Below, one piece after another: positions 27,079 to 35,495 of a DNA stretch of 64,000 bases. This stretch comes from Nitrobacteraceae bacterium AZCC 1564 (GTDB taxonomy: Bacteria; Pseudomonadota; Alphaproteobacteria; Rhizobiales; Xanthobacteraceae). The notes under the pieces were generated by a model, which did no database searches, was not told where the DNA came from, and saw only the letters and a list, made by a program, of their open reading frames with translations. A program made the position numbers and the translations under genes. Every line of letters starts with the position of its first letter. Positions within the stretch are counted from its first letter, which is position 1. Where the stretch lies: contig JBAGRR010000001.1 in the NCBI GenBank assembly GCA_036924835.1, positions 1,612,001 to 1,676,000 of the forward strand, written 5' to 3'.

Positions 27079-28059
27079 TCAGTTGGAAACCGGCTTCAGC
27101 ACCGGCGTCCACTTGGCGATTTCGCTGCGAACCAGCGTGCGAAGCGCCTCGGGAGAACGCTCTTCCTTCTTGGGAATCACGCTGCCCAGCTCGAGCAGAC
27201 GCTTGCGGACGGTCTCGTCATCGAGCGCCTTCACGATGGCTGCGTTCAGCTTTGCCACGATTTCCGGCGGCGTCCCCTTCGGCGCAAACACCGCGTTCCA
27301 GGCCTGCGCCTGGAATTCCGGCAAGCCGGCCTCGGCCGTTGTGGGCACGTTCGGCAACGACGGATTGCGCTCGGGCGTCGCCACGGCGTAAGCCTTGATG
27401 GTGCCGGCGTTGATCTGCGGCACAGCATTGACGATCTGGTCGCACATATAGTCGACCTGACCACCGACCAGTGCGTTCATCGCCGGACCGGTGCCGTTGA
27501 ACGGAACGCCGGTCGGGTTGATTTTGAGCACCGAATTCAGCAACTGGCATGACGAATACGACACCGAGCCCACACCAGCGTGAGCCGCATTGAGCTTCTC
27601 GGTGTTGGCCTTCACGTAAGAGACGAACTCCTTGAGATCCTTCGGCGGGAAATCTTTGCGTGCCAAGATCAGGATCGGCGTGCCGGCTAGCAATCCGACC
27701 GGCTCGAAGCTGGTGTCGGGATGATAGGCGAGATTGGGATAGAGCGGCACCGACGCCGCATGCGTGCCCATATGGCCGGTGATGAGCGTGTAGCCATCCG
27801 GCGTGGCGCGGGCAGCGCGGGTCGAAGCGGTGGTACCGCCGGCACCCACCACGTTTTCGATGATGATCGACTGGCCGAGCGTTTGCTGCATGTGACCGGT
27901 GACGATGCGTGCGATGACGTCCGTTGGGCCGCCTGCCGCGAACGGCACAATCATCGTGATATTTCGCGTCGGGTAATCCTGCGCCTGCGCAGATACCGCG
28001 CCCACCGCGGCCAGCGCCGAAAGCGCGCAGGTCGCGAGCATACGCTTAAACAAATTCAT
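27079..28059 (-). CDS. tctC: Tripartite tricarboxylate transporter receptor (TctC/Bug family)
   Basis: A 326-residue periplasmic binding protein. The signal peptide (first ~26 residues, ending VSAQAQ) is followed by DYPTRNITMIVPFAAGGPTDVIAR, the Bug-family ligand-binding loop. Further family blocks are VGAGGTTASTRAARATPDGYTL (~residue 70) and FNGTGPAMNALVGGQVDYMCDQ (~165). It supplies substrate to the TctA/TctB permease encoded just upstream. An unusual order for the TTT family: here the receptor is last (tctB-tctA-tctC). The ligand, probably a carboxylate, cannot be told. Confidence 0.93.
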   Translation of the reverse strand: MNLFKRMLATCALSALAAVGAVSAQAQDYPTRNITMIVPFAAGGPTDVIARIVTGHMQQTLGQSIIIENVVGAGGTTASTRAARATPDGYTLITGHMGTHAASVPLYPNLAYHPDTSFEPVGLLAGTPILILARKDFPPKDLKEFVSYVKANTEKLNAAHAGVGSVSYSSCQLLNSVLKINPTGVPFNGTGPAMNALVGGQVDYMCDQIVNAVPQINAGTIKAYAVATPERNPSLPNVPTTAEAGLPEFQAQAWNAVFAPKGTPPEIVAKLNAAIVKALDDETVRKRLLELGSVIPKKEERSPEALRTLVRSEIAKWTPVLKPVSN

Positions 28060-28184
28060 AGCCTTCTCCCGGAGACAATTTCGTAATTACGGACAGGTGA
28101 TCCTGTCCGCCAGTGTCAACATCACCTTGGCAGAGGAGTCTATTCGACTTGGGGCTGAAGGGCGCGGCGCAACGCCGCACCCAT

Positions 28185-29699
28185 TTAGCTCTCGGACTCG
28201 ACGAAGACCTCGTCGCGCTTTTTGCGCAGTGCGGGAAGCAGCGCCAGCACGAGGAGGAACGCCGCGATGGCGAGCAGCGTCGCCGACAATGGACGAGTGA
28301 GGAACACCATCCAGTCGCCACGCGAGATGAGAAGCGCACGCCGGAGATTCTCTTCCATCAGCGGGCCGAGCACCATGCCGAGCAGCAACGGAGCCGGTTC
28401 GAAGTCATGCTTGACCAGCCAGTATCCGACGAGACCAAATGCACCAGCCATAATGACGTCCGCTGGCGCGTTGTTCACCGAATAGATGCCGATCGAGCAG
28501 AAGACGACGATCGACGGAAACAACAAACGGTACGGCACCCGCAGCAGACGGACCCAGATTCCGACAAGCGGCAAGTTGATGACCAGCAGCATCAGATTGC
28601 CGATCCACATCGAAGCAATCATGCCCCAGACGAGATCTGGCTGCTTCTGCATGACCTGTGGCCCCGGTACGATGCCATGAATGGTCATCGCGCCGACCAT
28701 CAGCGCCATCACAGCGTTCGGCGGAATGCCAAGCGTCAGAAGCGGAATGAACGAGGTCTGCGCCGCGGCGTTATTGGCGCTTTCCGGCGCGGCGACACCT
28801 TCGATCACGCCGCGGCCAAATTTCCCCGGGTACTTTGAGATCTTTTTCTCGAACGTATAGGCGGCGAAAGATGCAATGACCGCGCCGCCACCAGGCAGAA
28901 TGCCAAGGATCGATCCCAACACCGTTCCGCGCAGAATCGCAGGAGTTGAGTCCTTCATATCCTTCTTGGTCGGCATCAGATTGGAAATCTTTTGCTGGAC
29001 CAGATTGCGATCCATCGAGGCACCGGGATCAAGGTTGCGGATGATTTCCGCAAAACCGAACACGCCCATCGCAACAGTCGCAAATCCCAGACCGTCGGCG
29101 AGTTCCGGAATATTGAAGGACATGCGCGACGCGCCGGTTTCGATGTCCGATCCGACCATCGACAACAGGACACCAAATACGATCATTGCAATGGCTTTGA
29201 GCACCGAGCCCTTGGCCAGCACGACGGCGAAGATCAGACCAAGTACCATCAGCGAGAAATACTCGGCAGGCCCGAACGCCAGTGCAAGCTTGGTCAACGG
29301 TGCGCCCAGGACTGCAATGAGGACGGTCGCGACACAACCGGCAAAGAACGAACCGATGGCGGCAATCGCAAGCGCAGGACCGGCACGTCCCTGCTTAGCC
29401 ATCTGGAAGCCGTCAAGCGCGGTGACAACCGATCCCGCTTCACCCGGAATATTGACCAAGATCGACGTCGTGGAGCCACCGTATTGCGCGCCGTAATAGA
29501 TGCCGGCGAGCATGATCAGCGCGCCAACAGGCGGCAGTCCGAACGTGATCGGCAGCAACATCGCGACCGTCGCGATTGTACCGATGCCGGGCAGCACGCC
29601 GACCAGCGTCCCGACAAGTGCGCCGATCAAACAGAGTCCAAGGTTGATGGGTGAAAATGCGACGGCAAAACCGTGAGCAAGATTTGCAAAAATATCCAT
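28185..29699 (-). CDS. tctA: Tripartite tricarboxylate transporter large permease (TctA)
   Basis: A 504-residue membrane protein with ~11-12 segments. GALVGTLVGVLPGIGTIATVAML (~residues 24-46) and GIYYGAQYGGSTTSILVNIPGEAGS (~66-90) are diagnostic of TctA, along with a second repeat GSILGILPGGGAVIASFAAY (~260). It starts 10 bp after tctB and is the ion-coupled transmembrane component. Confidence 0.94.
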   Translation of the reverse strand: MDIFANLAHGFAVAFSPINLGLCLIGALVGTLVGVLPGIGTIATVAMLLPITFGLPPVGALIMLAGIYYGAQYGGSTTSILVNIPGEAGSVVTALDGFQMAKQGRAGPALAIAAIGSFFAGCVATVLIAVLGAPLTKLALAFGPAEYFSLMVLGLIFAVVLAKGSVLKAIAMIVFGVLLSMVGSDIETGASRMSFNIPELADGLGFATVAMGVFGFAEIIRNLDPGASMDRNLVQQKISNLMPTKKDMKDSTPAILRGTVLGSILGILPGGGAVIASFAAYTFEKKISKYPGKFGRGVIEGVAAPESANNAAAQTSFIPLLTLGIPPNAVMALMVGAMTIHGIVPGPQVMQKQPDLVWGMIASMWIGNLMLLVINLPLVGIWVRLLRVPYRLLFPSIVVFCSIGIYSVNNAPADVIMAGAFGLVGYWLVKHDFEPAPLLLGMVLGPLMEENLRRALLISRGDWMVFLTRPLSATLLAIAAFLLVLALLPALRKKRDEVFVESES

Positions 29700-29709
29700 C
29701 GTCTCAGCC

Positions 29710-30201
29710 TCACCGCATCAGTGCGCGTGGCAGCAACTCAAGCGGCAGCCCAAGTGCATAAGGGAACAACAGAGCACAGCCGGCAGTCAGCAATGCTCCG
29801 ACGATGACAGTTTCCTTCAGCCTCGTTTCATCGGAGCCGAGCGACGCGATCACGAAGGCCAGGAAAGCAGTGACGATCAGCCCGCAAGGACGAATGGCTA
29901 ATGAGAAGAACAGGATCGCGGCGGTCACAAAGGCCGGGCCGCGAATGCCGTAGTGCTGCAGCGGCGCGCCTTCCGCAAAAAGGCCGGTCACTGCGATGCC
30001 AGCACCGAGGATAAGCAGCAGCACGCCGAACATGCGCGGCGCTGTTCCCGGTCCAAACGAAAAGCCTCGCATACCGGCCAGATCGCTCGATGCCCACAGA
30101 GCGAACAGAGCGACGGCCACCAAAGCCAGGCCGCCATAGAAATCCTGTGGCCCTTTAATGAAACCGCGTTGCGTAGATGCGCTGCTGGGCGCTTCACTCA
30201 T
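29710..30201 (-). CDS. tctB: Tripartite tricarboxylate transporter small permease (TctB)
   Basis: A 163-residue protein with four membrane segments and the TctB-family motif DFYGGLALVAVALFALWASSDLAGMRGFSFGPGTAPRMFG near the N-terminus. ATG 30201 is preferred because GGGGGA lies eight bases upstream; ATG 30216 lacks such a site. First gene of tctB-tctA-tctC. The preceding 75 bp hold two small hairpins that separate it from the chromate-type genes. Confidence 0.88.
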   Translation of the reverse strand: MSEAPSSASTQRGFIKGPQDFYGGLALVAVALFALWASSDLAGMRGFSFGPGTAPRMFGVLLLILGAGIAVTGLFAEGAPLQHYGIRGPAFVTAAILFFSLAIRPCGLIVTAFLAFVIASLGSDETRLKETVIVGALLTAGCALLFPYALGLPLELLPRALMR

Positions 30202-30290
30202 CGACGTATCCCCCATTGCGGATTACGGACTTCGTCCGTTCTACTTTTTGAACCGGGGTCACCCCGATACTCTTTGCTTAGCGATTTTCC

Positions 30291-30824
30291 TTAAACGATA
30301 CCAGCAAAACCAAGCAAGCCTCCAGCAATCAAGATCCAGATCGGATTAAGCCGGGTGGCGAGCGCCAGAACAGCGGCCGTGATCGTAATGGCTGCGGCCG
30401 CCCACGTTCTATCCGACGTAAGTGTCAGGACGAAGCCGCTGGCGCACATCAAACCGATGGAAATCGGAACAAGCGCAGCCTGAAAAATTGCAGGCCAGGA
30501 GGCGTGGCTGGAGCGCTGGAGAACGTTGCTGACGAAATAGGCACACATCGCTGACGGACCACACATAGCAAATGTGGCGACTAATGCGCCCGCCACCCCC
30601 GCCACGTGGAAGCCAATGAGAGTTACAATCAGCACGTTCGGTCCCGGCGACAATTGGGCAATTGCGAACATGTCCGCGAATTGGGAATCCGACATCCAGT
30701 GCTGGGCCTCCACTGCCACACGATGCATTTCAGGAATGGTGGAGTTTGCACCGCCAATCGCAAGCAGCGACATCAGCCCAAACGTCCACGCAATGGAGAG
30801 CAGTGTGCTGGTCGGAGAATTCAT
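30291..30824 (-). CDS. Chromate transporter family protein, second half
   Basis: A 177-residue membrane protein with the CHR-family motifs GGANSTIPEMHR (~residue 23) and QLSPGPNVLIVTLIGFHVAG (~57). It overlaps the preceding gene by 4 bp (ATGA), and the two encode homologous short-chain subunits that together match one full ChrA. Such split pairs are known. Many relatives transport unknown anions instead of chromate, so the substrate is uncertain. Confidence 0.85.
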   Translation of the reverse strand: MNSPTSTLLSIAWTFGLMSLLAIGGANSTIPEMHRVAVEAQHWMSDSQFADMFAIAQLSPGPNVLIVTLIGFHVAGVAGALVATFAMCGPSAMCAYFVSNVLQRSSHASWPAIFQAALVPISIGLMCASGFVLTLTSDRTWAAAAITITAAVLALATRLNPIWILIAGGLLGFAGIV

Positions 30825-31423
30825 GCCACCATCCGACGCCGCACCAGAAATGTGACAACAATGCTGATCGGGATCGCAGTCAGGAGCACGGGGACCAGCG
30901 GCAATCGCAACACGCCGATAACGATAAAGACCGCAACCAGCAGAATAAGCGTAACCGGGTCCCGCTTCTTCAGGAGCGGCACCATCATGCGACCGATGAC
31001 GGCCAGAAACAGCCCGATCGCCGCGCATGACACTCCCGTCAATGTGCGTTGCAGCGCCGGAATTTGCCCGTATTGCGCGTAGATGGCCGCCAATATTGTG
31101 ACAATGACCACCGGCGGACCGACGAGACCGAGGAAAGCCGCAATGCTGCCCGGAATGCCGCGAAACCGACCGCCGAACACCACCGAGAGGTTGACGATGT
31201 TCGGGCCCGGCAAAAAGTGGCAGAGCGCAAAAGCCTCGTTGAACTCCTCTGGTGTCATCCAGCGATGCTGCTCGACGATGGCCCGGCGCGCCCAGACAAG
31301 GACGCCGCCGAAACCAGCCAATGACATCTTGGCGAACGCAAAAAACAGCTCAAACAGTCCGGGCTGTTGAGAGATCTGCGCATCAGATGTCGGGGAGGCA
31401 ACCGGCAGGGAATCTGAGGACAT
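30821..31423 (-). CDS. Chromate transporter family protein, first half
   Basis: A 200-residue membrane protein. After about 25 polar residues, FFAFAKMSLAGFGGVLVWARR (~residue 30) and CHFLPGPNIVNLSVVFGGRFRG (~65) are the CHR signatures. ATG 31423 is chosen because the upstream extension to 31495 has no support. It forms a coupled pair with the following gene. Probably a heteromeric anion exporter of the short-chain ChrA type; chromate resistance itself is not shown by sequence. Confidence 0.85.
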   Translation of the reverse strand: MSSDSLPVASPTSDAQISQQPGLFELFFAFAKMSLAGFGGVLVWARRAIVEQHRWMTPEEFNEAFALCHFLPGPNIVNLSVVFGGRFRGIPGSIAAFLGLVGPPVVIVTILAAIYAQYGQIPALQRTLTGVSCAAIGLFLAVIGRMMVPLLKKRDPVTLILLVAVFIVIGVLRLPLVPVLLTAIPISIVVTFLVRRRMVA

Positions 31424-31591
31424 GTCTCGGTTTAAAATGACCGGGGCCACAGGCCAACCGATATATGCAGCCCCGCCGGCATGCGCTGTGCGCAACGATG
31501 GCCATCCGCCACTCCGCCACCAAAACAGACCTTTTTTCGTAAGGCTTTGCCACCTATATTGGGTCTGCCGGTTCGCTGGCTATGGAAATAA

Positions 31592-31807
31592 ATGACCGTC
31601 GCAATAAACCATTCGGACCCGGGGGCAGCACCCGGCGCCTCCACCAAAACCCGAACCATTCCTGCCGATTTTGGCGGGTTTCGGCGGGGGCGAAACAGGA
31701 TCGACGAGGGCGTAAAGGGCGAGTTTTTTCCCGGTATGGTTCCGCCGTTATCGGGCTATGCAATAGTTGCAAACGACAACTATGCTCCGGTTGCTCAGGC
31801 TGCGTAA
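31592..31807 (+). CDS. Small hypothetical protein
   Basis: A 71-residue frame with balanced composition. It shows a Gly/Thr/Arg-rich first half (FGGFRRGRNRID, ~residue 28) and an acidic/aromatic C-terminus (GYAIVANDNYAPVAQAA). GGA lies eight bases before the ATG, which is weak. I recognise no family. It stands alone between the chromate-type genes and a palindromic repeat pair. It may be real, as small conserved proteins of this kind occur in this family of bacteria, but the antisense frames here are also open. Confidence 0.4.
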   Translation: MTVAINHSDPGAAPGASTKTRTIPADFGGFRRGRNRIDEGVKGEFFPGMVPPLSGYAIVANDNYAPVAQAA

Positions 31808-31905
31808 CGCAGTTTGAAAGACCACTTTAAAGTCCTAGTGGGTTAAGCTCCGCTAGGCGGGGTTCGGAGGCACCTGGCAACAGAAGCCTCCACTCAATTC
31901 GCCCA

Positions 31906-31981
31906 CCGGTGTCCCGAATCCAAAGTCCGCCTCATCATGCGGCGCGCTCCGTAGCGGACCTTGGATTCGGGAGGATACTAA
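31906..31981. repeat. Degenerate palindrome, unit 5
   Basis: A 76-bp inverted repeat, the reverse complement of unit 4 in arms and loop (shared inner stem CGAATCCAAAGTCCGC and loop GCGCTCCGTAGCG). The left end reads CCGG instead of CTAG, so this end has decayed. Confidence 0.85.
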
Positions 31982-31994
31982 TAATTCCATAATT

Positions 31995-32071
31995 CTAGTG
32001 TTGTTTAGGTTCAGAAGTTCGCTGGAAGGACTCGCAGGAAAACCAGGCGGACTTCTGAACAGCCACACTAG
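31995..32071. repeat. CTAG-bounded palindrome, unit 6 (type B)
   Basis: A 77-bp inverted repeat that is the reverse complement of unit 1 (GGTTCAGAAGTTCGCTGGAAGGAC shared in part), with a 3-base bulge in the left arm. A 13-bp AT-rich spacer separates it from unit 5. The rest of the intergenic region, 31808-31905 and 32072-32220, holds no recognisable gene, only one short GGAGGC/GCCTCC hairpin near 31867-31892. Confidence 0.88.
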
Positions 32072-32220
32072 ATGCCAGCCGGTTGCGTTAAATTTCTGCA
32101 ATCCACGCGGGTGCACCTGCTGACCGCACGGTCTCCGCAGGATACGATGCGGAACGTGAGGTCGAGTCGGGTCGTTGAGTCGGCACCACCCCTAAAATTC
32201 CAGTTCGACAGGATTCCCAA

Positions 32221-32724
32221 ATGGCCACGGACCACATTCGTTATGACGTTTTGGCGCGCGATGCGCTCCGTGGCGTGCTGCGGCAGGTGCTGAAGGATGC
32301 GGCCGAACACGGTCTGCCGGGGGAACATCATTTTTACATCACCTTTCTGTCCACAGCGGAAGGCGTGAAACTTTCGCCGCGCCTGCTGTCGCAATATCCG
32401 CAGGAAATGACGATCATCCTGCAACACCAGTTCTGGGATCTGGTGGTGACAGACGACCGCTTTGAAGTCGGCCTGTCCTTCAATGGCATCCCCGAGCGTC
32501 TGGTCATCCCGTTCAGCTCGATCAAGAGCTTTTTTGACCCCTCGGTGCAATTCGGTTTGCAGTTCGAAGCAAACGAAGAAGCCGCAAGCGCCCCGAGCGC
32601 AGAGATCGTCCCCGCTCCTGTCATCGAGTCCACCAGCCGCGACGAGGCGGAGGCCGCCGACGAACCCTCGAAACAGGGTGAAGGTGCTGAAGTCGTACGG
32701 CTCGACCGATTCCGTAAGAAATAG
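32221..32724 (+). CDS. sspB: SspB-type ClpXP specificity adaptor (alpha form)
   Basis: A 167-residue adaptor that delivers ssrA-tagged or other proteins to ClpXP. The folded domain (residues ~5-115; HHFYITFLSTAEGVKLSPRL, EMTIILQHQFWDLVV, LSFNGIPERLVIPFSSI) matches the alphaproteobacterial SspB. A flexible Glu/Ala-rich linker (~118-155) leads to a C-terminal ClpX-binding tail (VVRLDRFRKK), as expected. The gene stands upstream of fumC with a 440-bp gap. Confidence 0.9.
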   Translation: MATDHIRYDVLARDALRGVLRQVLKDAAEHGLPGEHHFYITFLSTAEGVKLSPRLLSQYPQEMTIILQHQFWDLVVTDDRFEVGLSFNGIPERLVIPFSSIKSFFDPSVQFGLQFEANEEAASAPSAEIVPAPVIESTSRDEAEAADEPSKQGEGAEVVRLDRFRKK

Positions 32725-33164
32725 CTGGCCAGACCGGTCCGCTCTGGCGGGCGCCTGTTTTCGGCTCGCCCTCGCCCAGGACGTCTGACAAGGCACCAGC
32801 GCGGTCATCTCTGTCCGGATCGAAATCGATATGGCACAGGCGCTGCCGCCGCCGAGCGTATCACCTCGGGGCGTTGCCATCGATTCTTGGATGCCGTCGA
32901 ACAGACGTCGCCGACGTCTTCCCGGTGAGTTGGCCACGCAAAGAGCAGCGGCTTTCACCACCGATCCCAAAGCTTTTTGAAGCCGACTTGTCGACCATCA
33001 TTGCTGCTTGATGACAACAACTGTGATGGCCGCTCCCGGTCACAGTTATTTCGATATGTTCTAATCATCGCTTTTGTCTGCGCAGCCAGGAAGTGGCTGA
33101 TACATTGCGTGCGATGACCGTGAAGCTCTAAACTTCATCTCATAGCATCGTACCGGAAAGCATC
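32725..33164. other. 440-bp gap between sspB and fumC
   Basis: I see no convincing gene. A 48-codon plus-strand frame starts at 32831 (MAQALPPPSVSPRG..., ending at about 32977) but lacks a ribosome site, and a long minus-strand frame here is mostly antisense to sspB. A hairpin AACTGTGA/TCACAGTT (33019-33047) followed by ATTTCG may be a terminator. The composition, rich in CG and with a run of Arg codons, looks like decayed coding DNA, but I cannot name a source. Confidence 0.4.
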
Positions 33165-34568
33165 ATGGCCATTTCAAAAAAACCAACGCGCACTGAAACA
33201 GACACCTTTGGACCAATCGAGGTGCCAGGAGATCGATATTGGGGCGCGCAAACCGAACGCTCGAAGCACAACTTCAAGATTGGTGGCGAGCGCATGCCGA
33301 TGCCGATCATTCGCGCCCTTGCCATCGTGAAGCTTGCAGCCGCCCAGACCAATCTTGAGCTTGGCCTGCTCGACCAACGCCGCGCCCGCGCCATTATGCG
33401 TGCAGCTCGCGAAATTATCGACGGCAAGCTCGATGACAATTTTCCGCTGGTGGTCTGGCAGACCGGTTCAGGAACACAGACCAACATGAATCTCAACGAA
33501 GTGATCGGCAATCGCGCCAGCGAATTGCTCGGCGGCGAGCCCGGCACAAAGAAGCCGGTTCATCCCAACGATCACGTCAATATGAGTCAGTCCTCGAACG
33601 ACTCCTTTCCAACCGCGATGCATATCGCTGCCGCCGAGCGTATCACCAACGATCTGATCCCGGCTCTGACAATGCTCCTTAAAGCGCTGCGTCAGAAAGA
33701 GAGAGCCTTCGGAAAGATCGTCAAGATCGGCCGCACGCACACGCAGGACGCAACGCCGCTGACGCTGGGACAGGAATTCTCCGGCTACGCATCTCAGGTC
33801 GAAAGCGGTATCGCGCGACTGCGAGCTGCGACGAAGGATCTTTATCCGCTCGCACAAGGCGGAACAGCAGTCGGAACGGGTCTCAATTCAAAGCCACGCT
33901 TTGCCAAACTGTTCGCAAAGCATGTACGAACCATCACCAAACTGCCGTTCACCAGCGCGCCGAACAAATTCGAAGCACTGGCCTCCAACGACGCCTACGT
34001 GTTCGTTCACGGCGCGATTAATTCCATTGCTACCGGACTGTTCAAGATTGCCAATGATATCCGCCTGCTAGGGTCAGGACCGCGCTCGGGACTCGGCGAA
34101 TTGATCCTGCCGGAAAATGAACCCGGCTCTTCGATCATGCCAGGCAAGGTCAACCCAACACAATGCGAAGCGATGACCATGGTGTGTTGCCAGATCTTCG
34201 GCAATCACACAGCGATGACCGTTGCCGGAAGCCAGGGACATTTTGAATTGAATGTCTACAAGCCGGTTCTCGCGCACTGCATGCTGCAATCAATCCAACT
34301 CATGTCAGATGTAGCGCGCTCGTTTACAGAGCATTGCGTGGTCGGCATCCGCGCTGATGAAAAGCGCATCCACGAACTAATGGAACGATCGTTGATGCTG
34401 GTGACTGCGCTAGCACCCAAGATTGGATATGATAACGCTGCCAAGGTTGCGAAGACTGCACACGCGCGCGGCACCACGCTGAAAGACGAAGCCCTGCGTC
34501 TCGGCTTCGTGTCGGCAGCGGAATTCGATAAACTGGTGCAACCGGACAAGATGACGCACCCCGGCTAA
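33165..34568 (+). CDS. fumC: Class II fumarate hydratase
   Basis: A 467-residue fumarase interconverting fumarate and malate in the TCA cycle, the iron-free, oxygen-stable class. Motifs include [14 protein letters not shown] (~residue 104), [16 protein letters not shown] (~145), [14 protein letters not shown] (~190, catalytic His) and the signature [13 protein letters not shown] (~320). An ATG at 33165 has no strong ribosome site in view. It is followed by DUF4169 and RHH genes, a conserved order. Confidence 0.97.
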   Translation: MAISKKPTRTETDTFGPIEVPGDRYWGAQTERSKHNFKIGGERMPMPIIRALAIVKLAAAQTNLELGLLDQRRARAIMRAAREIIDGKLDDNFPLVVWQTGSGTQTNMNLNEVIGNRASELLGGEPGTKKPVHPNDHVNMSQSSNDSFPTAMHIAAAERITNDLIPALTMLLKALRQKERAFGKIVKIGRTHTQDATPLTLGQEFSGYASQVESGIARLRAATKDLYPLAQGGTAVGTGLNSKPRFAKLFAKHVRTITKLPFTSAPNKFEALASNDAYVFVHGAINSIATGLFKIANDIRLLGSGPRSGLGELILPENEPGSSIMPGKVNPTQCEAMTMVCCQIFGNHTAMTVAGSQGHFELNVYKPVLAHCMLQSIQLMSDVARSFTEHCVVGIRADEKRIHELMERSLMLVTALAPKIGYDNAAKVAKTAHARGTTLKDEALRLGFVSAAEFDKLVQPDKMTHPG

Positions 34569-34675
34569 TCCGTTTGGCTATATGCCACGGGCACTGTCAT
34601 GTCGTCGCACCTGGCAAATAGTTACCGCAATCGGCTACCTGCACGCCGTATCGCATGCTAAATCTCAGGGACACT

Positions 34676-34696
34676 TCGCGAGCTTACAGCTCGCGA
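34676..34696 (+). terminator. Hairpin downstream of fumC
   Basis: A perfect 9-bp stem TCGCGAGCT/AGCTCGCGA with a 3-base loop, about 108 bp past fumC. No T-run follows, so termination is uncertain. The rest of 34569-34801 shows no gene. Confidence 0.4.
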
Positions 34697-34801
34697 CGAA
34701 GGAACGGTTCCTATGAGACCCGAACAAGTCGAGACAAAATATAAATTTGCGTATGCCGAAAGGCCGTGCATTGCATCCGTTTGAAAGATGATGGGGGCAT
34801 C

Positions 34802-34990
34802 GTGGGCGATTTGGTCAATTTGAACCGATTTAAGAAGCGAGTTGCGCGCGAGGCGTCGGCGAAGCAAGCCGAAGCCAATCGCGCACTCTTTGGCCGCACC
34901 AAAAGCGAACGTCAACGCGATGAGCTGCAGAAGCTGCAGGCAACAAAATCGCTGGATCAACATCGCATCGACGACGGGAGCTCCACATGA
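34802..34990 (+). CDS. DUF4169 family small protein
   Basis: A 62-residue charged, helical protein with GTG at 34802 as the likely start (GDLVNLNRFKKRVAREASAKQAEANRALFGRTK..., the DUF4169 pattern). Extension to an ATG at 34766 adds residues unlike the family. The last codon overlaps the start of the next gene by 4 bp (ATGA). It has no known function. It pairs with a ribbon-helix-helix protein, as in other Hyphomicrobiales. Confidence 0.8.
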   Translation: MGDLVNLNRFKKRVAREASAKQAEANRALFGRTKSERQRDELQKLQATKSLDQHRIDDGSST

Positions 34991-35259
34991 AATCACCAGT
35001 CGTCAAACGTTCGATTGTCGTCGCCGGTCACAAGACCAGCGTCAGCCTCGAAGAGGCTTTCTGGAACGGCATGAAGGAAATTGCTTCGGTGAAGCATCTG
35101 ACCTTGTCGGAACTGGTCGGTGAGATCGACGGCGGGCGCCAACAAGGAAACCTGTCGTCGGCCATTCGCCTATTTGTTCTCGACTACTTCCGCTCGCGGG
35201 CCATGCCACCGCTTCCGAGCACCAGCAGCGCGTCTCATATGGAAGAAACGCGTCAGTAA
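34987..35259 (+). CDS. Ribbon-helix-helix domain protein
   Basis: A 90-residue protein of the RHH_4 type. A beta-strand (RSIVVAGHKTSVSLEEAFW, residues ~8-27) is followed by two helices (EIASVKHLTLSELVGEID and NLSSAIRLFVLDYFRSR), the fold of small dimeric DNA-binding proteins. It is coupled to DUF4169 by a 4-bp overlap. The arrangement recalls toxin-antitoxin or co-regulator pairs, but no toxin feature is visible. A role as transcription regulator is inferred from the fold. Confidence 0.8.
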   Translation: MKSPVVKRSIVVAGHKTSVSLEEAFWNGMKEIASVKHLTLSELVGEIDGGRQQGNLSSAIRLFVLDYFRSRAMPPLPSTSSASHMEETRQ

Positions 35260-35330
35260 GTTTTCGCGGAGCTGTAAAGTTTGGCGTGGCCGCGAACCGC
35301 GACAACGCCGGTATTTCCCGAGAGAACTGC

Positions 35331-35408
35331 CTAGTGGAGTGGATTTGACATTCGCTCCCACCCGGCTTCGAGTTCGTCAAGCGAATGTCAAATCCAAAAC
35401 TCCACTAG
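35331..35408. repeat. CTAG-bounded palindrome, unit 7 (type A)
   Basis: A 78-bp inverted repeat, outer stem CTAGTGGAGT, inner stem GGATTTGACATTCGCT, with a 3-base bulge in the right arm. It lies 72 bp after the RHH gene and is followed by the 11-bp spacer AAACTTATTTG. Confidence 0.9.
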
Positions 35409-35419
35409 AAACTTATTTG

Positions 35420-35495
35420 CTAGTGGTCCTTTGATTCTAACATTCGCAGGAGGTGCTGCCGAAACGGGATGCGAATGTTAGAATCGGACCACTAG
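35420..35495. repeat. CTAG-bounded palindrome, unit 8 (type B)
   Basis: A 76-bp inverted repeat, outer stem CTAGTGGTCC, inner stem GATTCTAACATTCGCA, with a TTT bulge in the left arm. Its last CTAG overlaps the AsmA gene and supplies that gene's TAG stop (35492-35494 on the minus strand). Confidence 0.9.

Noticed and set aside
30217-30290. Small hairpins between tctB and the chromate-type genes as a regulatory RNA
   Set aside because: Stems are short (6 bp, ACGGAC/GTCCGT, and a GGGGTGACCCC type) and there is no leader frame; they are more likely a weak terminator.
32068-32970. A 300-codon minus-strand frame
   Set aside because: It runs antisense through sspB, which has strong family motifs; composition is poor (Arg/Cys-rich).
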